Part shown: positions 26,201 to 36,395 of the stretch, piece by piece | Layout of the letters: each line of letters opens with the position of its first letter | Position numbering within the stretch: the first letter of the stretch is position 1 | Assembly (NCBI GenBank): GCA_028622995.1 | Contig: JAJQJQ010000010.1 | Span: forward strand, 5,208,001 to 5,272,000 | Direction: 5' to 3' | DNA length: 64,000 nt | Source of the DNA: Panagrolaimus kolymaensis | Taxonomy: Eukaryota > Nematoda > Chromadorea > Rhabditida > Panagrolaimidae | Notes under the pieces: model-generated | What the model was told of the DNA's origin: nothing | Databases searched by the model: none | What the model saw: only the letters and a program-made list of their open reading frames with translations | Program-made: the position numbers and the translations under genes

Positions 26201-28004
26201 CTAATTGGAGTTTAATAATATCACGATGGCGGAACAATTTTAAATCATTCAAAACAGAAAAAAAAACCATGACGAGAACAAATAAATGATAAAAATAAAC
26301 TCCAGACTATCTTGTTTTTTATGTTTAAATAACCAAAAAAAAAGAAAGACTATAAACAAAAATAGCGCTCCCTTTCAATGATATTTGAAAAAGCTCAAAC
26401 TGACAGATGCGCATCTCGATGATTCATTTAGAAATGCAAGTTTAAAGGTTATAAAAAAACCTTTAGCTTTTGTGGAAATTCAAAAAAAATTCCTTTGGTC
26501 TCCCCTGTTAAAGTAGGAAATTCCCTTGGTCCCCCCTGTAAAATAAGGGAAAAATGAAAAAAAGTGAAAAAGTAGGGTGGAGAAACTGAAGAAGTGCCAA
26601 AAAATGAAGTAAGTTTAAAATTTGGGAAGAAAAAATATTGATGTTTTAATTTTTTAGAACTCCATTAATTTCATTTCGAGCTGAAGAAAATAGTAATTGT
26701 GGAGATACATCTTCAAGGAAGGGTTCAGAATTAATTGAGCAAAGTCTTCGTTCCACACATAGCAGTCGAACAGCTATTGTTAAACAACGACTCATTCGAA
26801 TGTTGATAGTTATTGTTATAATATTTTTCTGTTGTTGGACACCAAGTTATATTTGGTGGTTATTATTAAATGCTCAAGATCATTTTGGAGTAAGTTTAAT
26901 AACAAAAATGAGTTTCTAAAAACAAGCTTTTATAATTTTTAAAATTCGTAGAAAAAATGTTAGCACTTAAAACACACAGAGCATGGTTTAGTTTGTAACC
27001 CATAAAGGTCAATGTTGTTTGTTGTTACTTTCAAAAGCTAAAAGCAAGGACGCAAGAAGGAAGTTTTTAAAAATAAGAAGGAACGGCAAATGTTATTTGC
27101 TTTCGTGTTTGTGATTCTAAGAAATGTGTGAATGACAAATTTTTTCCTAGAAAAAATTCAAGCATTTCTAGGATATCAGCGATCTTTAAAATTTTGGATT
27201 TTTTAATTGGAACATTTTCATTCTTAGTCGATTTAATTTAAGCAATATTTTTTAGACTTTTAATGTATGGAATTCCGAATTGAATACTTTTATAACAGTT
27301 TTAACATATTTATCATCATGTACAAATCCAATAACTTATTGTTTCCTTAATAGCAAATTTCGAACCGCTCTATTTTTATCATTTGGTTGTAAACGTAATG
27401 CCCTTCGAACAAGATTTCAAAAAGTTTATGCTCCAGGGAATAATAGTGGCACATATCGTGCAACCACAACCTATCCACATTCGAATAATGCATCATTTCG
27501 AGAACCCGAATCAACTAGCAATAATGAAAGGCTTTCTCCACAACCACCAAAAGAATTAAAGCGGTAATTAAAAAACAACAAAAAAAGCAATTTCTTAATT
27601 TTTTTTTCTTTTTTTAGGTCCATGTCTCTTACTTTCAATGTTTTTACTCGACTTAGAAGTGTGATAACCAAAAAAGAATCATCACCAAAAGAACAAAAGA
27701 AATTGGTAATTAAAAAAAGCAAAAACAAGGAAACAAAAAAATATATAACTTCCAGGAACCTTGCCTCGATAATAATCGTCGAAGGTCGCATTCTCCAAGA
27801 AATTTAAGCATTTCCACAATTCTAAATAACAATAATTATGCAACAGAAAATAATGGTGGAGGAACACCAAATTCTGAAGCACCACCAATTCCAACATGTA
27901 CAAATAACAAAAATGGTGGATCAAGCTATAATAATTCAAGCTATAATAATAGTTTACGTGTCGACACAAATAATCATCTCCCTCGAAGGGAATCACATTG
28001 TTAA
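23211..28004 (+). CDS. ckr-2: Cholecystokinin/sulfakinin-type neuropeptide receptor, coding exon split by a Merlin transposon
   Basis: Class A peptide GPCR, 538 aa if the insertion is ignored. Exons: 23211-23333, 24226-24385, 24457-24707, 24765-24968 plus 26607-26608, 26658-26889, 27256-27563, 27618-27705, 27756-28004. After TM3 the protein reads ERYYAICKPLHSRVWHTRSH, a near-signature of CCK receptors. TM6 (RMLIVIVIIFFCCWTP) and TM7 (SSCTNPITYCFLN) agree. In C. elegans CKR-1/CKR-2 bind NLP-12. A transposon lies in the third-loop exon, two bases before its GTAAGT donor. Read as it stands, translation enters the element and stops at 25146-25148, losing TM6-7. No good alternative donor in the right phase exists upstream, so this allele is probably non-functional unless unusual splicing removes the element. 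The C-tail is Asn-rich. The symbol is by resemblance. Confidence 0.8.
23334..24225 (+). other. Intron 1 of the CCK-type receptor
   Basis: An 892-nt AT-rich intron between TM1 and TM2 exons (donor GTTTGT, acceptor ATTTTAG). No coding sequence or element is seen in it. Confidence 0.6.
25086..25152 (-). other. tRNA-like sequence inside the Merlin element
   Basis: Read on the minus strand, this 67-nt segment has a TRGYNNARNGG-type A box (TAGTCGAGTGG), a GACT/AGTC anticodon-stem-like pair around a 7-nt loop, and a B box GTTCGACTCC. CTTC near the start can pair with GAAG at the end. The D and T stems contain mismatches and the length is below that of a normal tRNA, so it is a degenerate tRNA-derived sequence rather than a working gene. 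It lies just inside the left repeat and has no counterpart at the right end. Confidence 0.55.
25243..26270 (-). CDS. Merlin transposase (IS1595/IS1016-like DDE)
   Basis: Predicted 312 aa in three exons on the minus strand: 26270-25998, 25953-25722, 25676-25243. Introns are 44 and 45 nt and keep the frame. The N-terminal third has a zinc-ribbon-like set: a CVCSGEM pair, then WRCRTTSCR, followed by FLKDTFFSGTHLKL, typical of the IS1595/Merlin group. The catalytic core shows Asp157 in VVEIDET, Asp220 in ISDLWRAY and Glu259 in QGIESSW, a complete DDE triad. VNHSENF also matches the family. The protein would bind the terminal repeats and cut and paste the element. Length and triad suggest it is still functional. 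No frameshift or stop is seen. Confidence 0.93.
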
Positions 28005-28219
28005 TAGTATTTTCTGTAAAAAGATATAATTTTTTTCCTTGCCTTATAATACGGTTTCATTTTGTATGTAATTTTTTTATTTAAATCAAAAAAGGTGCCA
28101 ATTGATCTCTCTTGTTTTTTAAAACTAAAATAAATGTTTATTAAAAAAATGAATTGAAAATAGATTACAGGAAATTTAGTTTTATTAAAACCATTTTGAT
28201 CTTGCAGGCCGGAAAAAAT

Positions 28220-29349
28220 TTATTTCTTTACGGGGTTCATAAAATCCATTGGTAAAACTATAGCTGAATTATTTTTAATTCTAAAACAATAAACATTATT
28301 TCATAAGAATTATCACTTCATATTTACCCAATATTATCTAATGTTTGCAAATAGCGTAATTGTAAAATTATTGGAGTATCTTCAATAATTTTGGCTGCTT
28401 TCTTTAAAGTTTTCACCGCTGATTCTTCACTTTCTGCTAATATCAGCTTTGTTTGGGCTTCACGAATTGCTTCGGCCTTCAAAAAAAAAACTTTGGTTTT
28501 AAAGTAAAAAAAAAATAAAAAAATATATTTACTTTGGTTGTCATTGCTCGTTGTAAAGAATCCGGCAATCGAATATCTCGAATTTCAATTCTCTCAATTA
28601 TAACTCCCCAATTTATGACTAATTTTTCAAAATGACTCTAAAAACTTTAAATATTCGTTTTTTGTTGATGATTTAATTAAACCTTTAATAATTCAGCAAC
28701 ATTTTCTCGATTTGTTAAAACTTCATCAAAATCCAGAGTGCTTATGACATTTTTTAACATTGTTTGAGCAACTAATTCAATGGAATGTAAAACATTTGAA
28801 ATATTTAAAACTGACGCAATTGGATTAAAAACATGAAAATAAACAATGGCATCGATGGAAAATGAAATAGAATCGTTGCTTAAAACCTAAAAAATGCGTT
28901 TCCTAAAGTTCTTTCAAGTGAACTTGGTTAGTTACTTTTTGTGGTGGAATATCAAAAACACAAGTTCTCATATCCACTTTACAAAGCTTATCGATGCGAG
29001 GTAGCAAAAAACAAAGTCCTGGTCCTTTTGGAACAAGATTTTTTAATCGACCCAATCGGAAAATGATTCCACGTTCATATTCTTTAATAACCTGCAAATT
29101 TTAACATTAACTAATTACCAATGAACATTTTTTTACTTTGAAACAACAAAATAAAGATAATGGAAATGTTAAAATAACGACGAGGTACATAAGTGTGATA
29201 ATAATACCACTTGAAATATCCATAACATCTTCTGATGTTGAATCTTTTTCATTTTCTGCTAAACTTTCATTTAAAAGCACGCTTTCACCGCTAAGTCTCT
29301 GTTTATTTTTCATCGATAAAAACAGAATTTCCATCCATAAATTGAACAT
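28220..29349 (-). CDS. Stomatin-like (SPFH/band 7) membrane protein
   Basis: Predicted 295 aa in six minus-strand exons: 29349-29137, 29091-28936, 28886-28683, 28637-28533, 28476-28328, 28280-28220. A hydrophobic hairpin ([22 protein letters not shown]) precedes the band-7 domain, which opens with [14 protein letters not shown] and continues through [34 protein letters not shown] and LQRAMTT, then a helical segment ending in LQLRYLQTL. Stomatins are monotopic proteins of cholesterol-rich membrane that regulate channels; C. elegans has several (mec-2, unc-1, sto genes). It is more divergent than MEC-2/UNC-1 and lacks their long tails, so I give no symbol. The ATG lies 188 bp after the stop of GTF3C3 on the same strand. 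Confidence 0.88.
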
Positions 29350-29537
29350 CAAAAAAACTAAGACTCAAATTTTTACAGTTGAATAATCAAAATGAAAAGA
29401 CAGAGCTTTTAATTAAAGCAAATTTTAGTGCACACAAATGCACCGCAAAAGGATGCCATTTTTATTAGCTAACATTTTTTATTTATTTTTAAATATGTAA
29501 GCAAAATTCAACAAAACGTAATACAAAAAAGTTGTTT

Positions 29538-32306
29538 TTATATAACGCAATATTTCCTTCTCAAAAGTCGAGCTTTTCCAGGATTATATGGTTGCATCAT
29601 AAAGGCAAGATTTAAGGCAGCTAAACATTTCATACTATATGGATGTGCCATAGACATCGTAAGATCTCCAGTTCGTTCATCTTCTTTATATAAATAAAAA
29701 TCAGGGGCATCCAGCACTTTTTGATACCAATATTCTGCTGCAGGAGTGAGGCCTATTTGTTGAAACATTCGTCCTGTATTATAATAAACTTCTTGGGGAG
29801 GGCCATTCGGTAACCGTAATTTCATGTATTTGGCCATAAAAAACATTGCCTAAAAATTGGTTTGTTAAAAATGTCTAAGTATGGTAGTAGCTTACTCTTA
29901 ATGCTACAGCAGTACGTTTGGTTATATCTCTTCTAGATGCGAGAGCTGAAAAGCAAATTGCAAGATTGAAATGAATTACTGGATCATCGGGTCGTTCTTT
30001 TAAAGCTATCGTGTATTCATCTGAAAGGAAAAAATAATAAATAATTACCATAAATAAATTAAAAAACTTACAAATTGCATTTTTATAAGACCCAGACATA
30101 AGTGAATTATTACCAGCAATAATATGAAAATGCATTTCATCTTGATTTTTAATAAGTAAACGAGAGATAAATCGTTGTTGAGCTACACTTTGAAAATGAC
30201 AAAATGAATAATTCATTGCTGTTACAACACTCCTAATTTTTTGTTTTCTTTGATATTCATCCATAGTTTTATCACTAATAAGTTGTAAATAAGTAAAACG
30301 CAAATATTCAAAAATGATAGAAAAATCATGGTTTTTTACAGAGCAAAAAAATACCAAATTAATAAAGGATTCCATGCTAAAATTTACAAGCAAAATAAAC
30401 AATAAAGTTGTTTTAAAAAAACTCTTACTTGACTCCTGGCATAAGAGGATGTAAAGCTGAATAACATGCAACATGAAGCATTTCTTGATATTGTGTTTGA
30501 TTATATAAACCTTCAATAAGTTTCATCGAACAATCATGAAATTGTTTGGGACTTAAATTATCTAAGGAACGATTATCTCGATCAGAAATAGTTCCCAATC
30601 GAATTACTGTTTTTTCAAATTTTGTTCGTGATAGTGCAGCTATCATTGCTCTACGAAGATTCATATTTACTATTTTATCTAAAAAGACATTTACAGTAAA
30701 CTAATTTTGGCTTAGAAAAAAAAACTAACTATTTGGAGTTTTTCGCTTCTTTAAAACTTGTTCCATTGATTTATTAACTGTGTGGAAATGAGGAATAAGA
30801 ATAAGTCCCAAAGAACGAATGTATTCTTTTAATTGATTTTGAGCAAGAAAAACTTCTGATTGACGAATAAGTAGCCTTTCATCAGGTATTCGACGAATAT
30901 GACGCATATCAGAATCCTTCAAAACACTTAATGATGCCTCAATATTTCCAAGGCGTTGATGAATACAAGACATATTAATTCGAGCATCCACATAAGTATT
31001 ATCCAATTCAAGAACATGTTCATAAGCTTGTAAAGCTTCATCGGGACCTTTAGTTTTTTCCAAATAAAATCCATAAAGATACCATGAATGGGCGCAAGTG
31101 GTTAAAGTAGCAGATCGCACAAGTTTTTCAGCGTAAATATAACCTCCAGCTTCATATGAAATTGCTTCAAACGCATTTCCAATATCAAGATAAAGTTGAT
31201 CTCCTTCTGAATCATATTCACGTTCAACCAAAACATCAATTAAAGAAGGAGCAGCAAAATCATTTCGAGTATAAATTAAAGAAAGAATTAATCGGCCTAA
31301 AATGACTGTAGGCATATCTGAGCTTACAATAAAGCCTTCAACATTTGTAAGGGGAAATGGAGTAACATTTACGATGCCACCATGAAAAACAATCTGAAAA
31401 TTATTATTTCACTATAACTTTTCGTTAATAAAAGAATACTTACTTCATAACCTGGACCGCCTTCAGAATTTAAAGCTTGAACGGAATTGCACAACCCTAG
31501 AGTTAAATGAATAACATCTGAGTATCTATCATTATGAACTAAATTTGCTGTTAAAATATCCAATTGATTTGTATTCATTCCTCCTTCTCTTGCAGATCGA
31601 ACGAAATAACACATTAATGCTCTCATAGATTTTTCACTATCATTTGCTTCAGTATAATAATTAACCACTTCTCTCATCAACCGATCCAACCATTCAAAAG
31701 TTAATGAAGATCTTTCATAATCAATATTTTCCATTGCAAGTAATTTGGTTTTTATTGCTAAAGGAATTTTATCTAATTTTTCGAGCATTGCTATGCGCCT
31801 TTGATAATAATACCAATGCCAACTTGCAAATCTCGATGCTTTTTCAAAACATGCTGCAGCTTCTTTGAATCGCCCTAATTCTACTGCCATTTCCCCTGCT
31901 TCATTCCATCCACTTGCATCAGCATTTCGATCCATATGAAGGGCCAAAAGTTTATATTCAAAACATTTAGGAAGTTCATTATTCATTTCATATAATTCAG
32001 CTATTTGACTATAGGCTGTTGGTCTTCGAGGATCTTGCCTTATTACTTCATGAAGCATAGCTATGGCTTCATCATTTTGACCTCGAGCTGTTAAAAGTGC
32101 AGCTTGTCCAAGTAAGGCATCCAACATTCTGGAAGAATAAAATTATAAGAAAAAAAAGAGATTTGAAACCCATACTGATTTTGCATTTTCTTATTAGCTC
32201 TTGGAGCTGTGGAAGAAGTAGGCGCTTCTTCAATAGGCTGTTGAAATACTGGTGCAACGAATTCTCCAGTAACGTCGCAAACATTTAATCTAATTTCACT
32301 ATCCAT
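29538..32306 (-). CDS. GTF3C3: TFIIIC subunit GTF3C3 (TFIIIC102/Tfc4), TPR protein
   Basis: Predicted 823 aa in seven minus-strand exons: 32306-32176, 32128-31444, 31393-30730, 30678-30429, 30376-30072, 30020-29896, 29849-29538. After a short Pro/Ser-rich start, tetratricopeptide repeats begin with LLGQAALLTARGQNDEAIAM, the typical first TPR block of this subunit (EAI...IRQDPR...YSQIAELYE). More TPRs follow (YLYGFYLEKTKGPDEALQAY, DARINMSCIHQRLGN), and the C-terminus closes with NPGKARLLRRKYCVI, matching the conserved end of the family. It acts in the nucleus as part of TFIIIC, which binds A and B boxes of tRNA genes and recruits TFIIIB for RNA polymerase III. It is divergently paired with the DMAC2-like gene. 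Confidence 0.9.
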
Positions 32307-32769
32307 AATTTCTATGGAGATTTAGGGAAATGGAATAATAATATACAAACAAATAAAAATAAATCAAGTCTAAAAAAATTTTAAAAAGTTGAGGGAAAGA
32401 AATGCTATAAGCAAAGGGCCACATTTTACCAATAAAAGCTGTGAACTCCTATAGCTTGAACATCATCGCAAAAGGCATTCTTGAAATCGGAATTAAAAGT
32501 TGCTTATCAGAGATCAACTTAGATTCACCTCTTGAGGAGCCAACAAAAAGCAATCAAAATAAAAGATAAAAGTAATTTAGCGCTTTTGGGGATGCTTTAA
32601 TAATAATTCCATCTTAACTAAAAACCTTTTATTGGGCAAAATGTGAAAGCCCTATTTTTAGCTTTATGATTTTTTCCTTATTTCTCGATCTCGCCTATGT
32701 GAATAAGATAACTTTCTTGATTCTTTTGCTTTAAAACTATTATATATACATATTTCTTTTGTAAAGATT
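32307..32769. promoter_or_regulatory. Shared upstream region of GTF3C3 and the DMAC2-like gene
   Basis: 463 bp separate two divergently oriented start codons, so promoters for both genes must lie here or overlap. I see no TATA box placed convincingly for either. A polypyrimidine-AAAG sequence 4 nt upstream of the right-hand ATG could be a spliced-leader acceptor. Confidence 0.45.
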
Positions 32770-34277
32770 ATGCAACCTCTATGGATAACAACTATTTGTC
32801 GAGTTAATACCATTGCTTCAAAAAATTTAATCTTTTCACGATCTTTATTTATTCACAAATGGCGTTCATTTAAACGATGGCAAGCCCAGGAAAAGAAAAA
32901 AGTTGAATATGAGGATGAACTACAGCGAGTTAAAAATTTTATGAGACTTAGTGATGATATGTATATATCCCCTGAGCGTGTAGAACATGGTATGTAATTT
33001 TCTTTATTATTGATGATAGTAATTTTTCTAAATTTAGTTATACCACAGAAGCCATTGGCTGATCAAACTCGTCAAGAATCGGGAGCAATGTCAATGGAAA
33101 TGCTTACGGGTCATACAATGATGCGTTATGTGGATCATTCCTTTGATAATATTCGAAGATATAACGAATATCAACATTTTGTTGGATTACAATTTGATCA
33201 AAGGTTAGACATTTATCTGTGATAAATAACAATAAAAGCTTTTTCAGATTTCTCCCTGAAAGATTATTATTCTTAGGTCCCGATTTAGCTGCAGCACATT
33301 TTTTAGTTCATCGTGGAGGGGCAGTTAAATTTGTTGGTGATGATAAATGGTTTAAACAAGATAAGAAGAAAAAATACTCTCTACCGGGAGTGAAGGTTCC
33401 AGGAATGTATCTTGAAGGCATAGATGCATCTGGAACCGAATTACTTTTTGAAGGATTTGATAATTTATATGATCTTAAACATATTCGAATGCTTCGTCTT
33501 GCTGATTGCAAATATATAAATGATTGGACTTTAGGACGAATAGGTTCAATTTTTGCTGAATCTTTAGAAATGTTAGATTTAAGTGGATGTCATCGAATTT
33601 CTGCTAAAGGATTGCGGGGTTTACATAATCTCAAAAAGCTGCAATATTTGAGATTAGAAGGGCTTGAAGATGTTCCAAATTTAGCGAAAAGCATACTTTT
33701 ATTGGAAGAAGCCATCCCTGGTTTGACCGTTCTTGGTGTAAACTTTGAAAATGCCTTAGAAAATGTTAAAAAAGAAACAAAATTGCTTGAAAATGAGCGG
33801 GTTTTAATTGATGCTAAAGGTAAATTTTTCTATTTAAAGAAAAAATTATTAAACAATGATTTTATAGGAAATTTACACGCCGAAGATGATAATGGCCGAC
33901 TATTTTACATTAAAGGCTGCGTTAATGAACGTGCAACTGTGGATGACGTTGACTTGCCCATTATAACTTCAACTATTCGAAGGGAAATGCCAGCTATGAG
34001 TGATGCAGAATTCGATGAAATTGATAAACTTTCAGGTGGTAAACTCCGCCATTTACTTGTTGGTTCACCAAGTGGATATCAATGGTCGGATCAAGTTGAA
34101 ACTATTTTAAGTTTTGAATATCAAAAGAAACTACGACAAAAAATTCCTGTCGTTGATAATAAAATGCTTCCAGCAAAGGTTAGAAATCAACAAATTGAAT
34201 CTCAAAAAGTTGCAGAAACTGAAGAGCAACTTGAAGAACCTGAACCAAAGCGAAAAATTGAAAGTGGCAGCGGCTAA
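32770..34277 (+). CDS. Mitochondrial DMAC2/ATP synthase subunit s-like leucine-rich-repeat protein
   Basis: Predicted 455 aa. Exons: 32770-32989, 33038-33203, 33248-33819, 33868-34277. The N-terminus is Arg/Lys/Ser-rich without acidic residues, like a mitochondrial presequence. The core includes FLGPDLAAAHFLVHRGGAV, GIDASGTELLFEGFDNLYDL and leucine-rich repeats (LRLADCKYINDWTL, LEMLDLSGCHRIS), the hallmark of the ATP5S/DMAC2 family. DMAC2 helps assemble the distal membrane arm of respiratory complex I. A C-terminal extension of over 100 residues ends in a Glu/Lys-rich tail and is longer than in vertebrate DMAC2. The last intron, 33820-33867, is 48 nt, has no stop and is in frame, so a 471-aa form would result if it were retained. 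Confidence 0.83.
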
Positions 34278-34418
34278 AGTTTTTTTTCATTCTTTGTTTA
34301 GTGTTAGTTAGTTTGTTGTAATTATTTTTATTAGATGAATTTTTTTTGTAAAAAAAGATAATAAACTATTATTTGTTTTATTCCTGATAATATTCCAAAT
34401 AAAAAAATATAAAATTCT

Positions 34419-36395
34419 TCATTTGCAAAAACCACACGTTTTATTACAATCATCATGTTGAGAACAAAGTTGTAAAATCACAACACTTTGACATATACTC
34501 CATTCAGCTTTATCTTCACAAATATTTTCATCACAAAGTCCACAAGTTTTTTGACATGTTATTTGGGTTAATGGGGAATTACAACTACTTTGTTTAATAT
34601 GTTTACAAATTGGACTTTTATCTGAGCAAACTAAAAAATGGATAATTTTGGATTAGGTTAATAGCAATACTAGAAAAGGTGTTTACCATCTTTAACTGCA
34701 GGCGCCAAAGCTAATTCCATGCATGTTCCACAAGATTTAGGGCAAACCATTTCCCGTATTTCTTTATATTCTTGACAATAACCAAATATTGACATGGACC
34801 AAAAGGCGCATCTCCAATTTTGATCTGTGCATTCACTCTGTAATGATTTGGGTAAAAAACAAGGATTTTTTTTAACAGTCTTTAAAGCTAAAATAAAAGC
34901 ATCAAAGTGTGAAAAAAAAAGTGAATATTTATTTGTGAAATTGAAATAAATAAATAAATAAAAAAGCATAAAAATAAAATAAAATAAAAATGAGAATGAA
35001 AGACAAAAGGTTCAGAGAAAAATAAACAGTTGTAAAGCTTTGAAACCAAAAAAAGGGTACTTCTTATATTGCAACCCGCGTGGAAAGCAAAAAGTAAAAT
35101 AAAATGAAATGAAAGAATATTGAAAATAATAGAAAGCATGAAACAAAAATTAAAGCAAAAACAAAAACAGAAAAGTAAAAGTAATTAATTTAACCAATAG
35201 TTGAAATAATATTATTTGTTCCCCATCGACGTATAGGTCGAATAAAGCGATTGGTCAAAAATGGAATGAATGGTTTATTCACCTTTGTATTTGATGTATT
35301 TATCTTTGGTGGCGAAGTTACGGATTTCGTATTAATATTATTTCCATTATTATTATTCGTTGGTGACGATGGCGATGGAACATTGCATTGATATAATTTA
35401 TTAATTTTTCTTAAATCTATGTCAGAAAATTGTATTCTTTGTCCCATTTTTCCTGCGCCTGGTTTTCTCGCAATTATAGTTTTTTTACCATTCGCACTAA
35501 ATGCATATGGTCCATAATGCATAATGGATGAATAATCATATGGTTCATTCATTTGATCAATAACATTCATACCATATTTTTCAAATTGATCATCTGCGCC
35601 ATTAATGACATTTACCCAAGTAATATCAATAAAATCATCTCGATCATAACTAAAGCACAAAAAGTTTATTTATTTTCTCGTTTAAATTTTTTAAAAAGTT
35701 TCTTACCGTGATTGTTCATGGAAAAATCCAACAGTATGCATAAGTTCATGAACGATAGTACCCGTTTGAATGCAACCCGAATCAAGACTAAGAGGTTGTT
35801 TTCCACCTGTTCGACCAACTAATGAATAACATCCATCATCAGGATGAATATAAACATAATCTTTATGCTTATTTGCATCACGTGGAATAAATTTAATGCA
35901 TGTTTTAGTGTGATATTCATTCATAGCTTTTGCAATAATGGATCTTGAATAACTTCCATATTGTGAACTCAAAGTATATGGAATTTCATTATTTGGCCAT
36001 CGACGATAATTTTGTTTAATTGCATTTCGACCTATTGAAGATGGATCATCCATAAATTTTTTTATATTTGACATTGCGATATCTCCTTCAATTTTATTAC
36101 CCATCGTTGGATCATCAGCGACATCGATGCCAATTTCACGAAGATCAAGTTCTTGGTCGGGTAATTTTTGAAAATCCGCTTCTGATAAGTGTGTTTCTAC
36201 TTCCACCGTTGATTTATCCACCACCTTTAAAAAACTTAATTTAGTTTTTTTTTAAAAAAAGAAAGCAAAAATTTAGTGACTATGTTTAAAAAAACTTACA
36301 TCTTTTGTTGTTATCGATGGCGCACAAAAACTTATTCTAAGAAATAAAGTTATAAAAATAAAACATTGCACAGATATTCTTGCTAATGTAACCAT
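34419..36395 (-). CDS. Astacin metalloprotease with three ShKT domains (NAS family)
   Basis: Predicted 493 aa in five minus-strand exons: 36395-36300, 36224-35707, 35649-35195, 34887-34687, 34630-34419. A signal peptide covers about residues 1-24 (ending ...LRISFCA). A propeptide follows, then the astacin domain from about residue 100. The zinc site HELMHTVGFFHE is at about 191-202 and the Met-turn SIMHY lies downstream. A linker rich in Asn, Thr, Ser and Pro leads to three consecutive six-cysteine ShKT modules in the last two exons. It is a secreted endopeptidase; worm astacins act in cuticle, eggshell or digestion, but the substrate cannot be read from sequence. Domain order resembles C. 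elegans NAS-13/14/15, though three ShKT units is more than I recall there. Confidence 0.9.

Larger units (their letters stand above)
24969..26598. mobile_element. Merlin-family DNA transposon, complete
   Basis: A 1630-bp element bounded by terminal inverted repeats of about 117 bp (24969-25085 and 26482-26598). They differ at one base: position 3 of the repeat is A on the left and C read from the right. Both sides are flanked by the 8-bp direct repeat AAAAAATG (24961-24968 and 26599-26606), the 8-9 bp target duplication expected of Merlin. Inside is an uninterrupted, spliced transposase gene on the minus strand and, at the left end, a tRNA-like sequence. It sits in a coding exon of the CCK-type receptor, in antisense orientation. 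Near-identical ends and an open transposase imply recent insertion. Confidence 0.93.
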
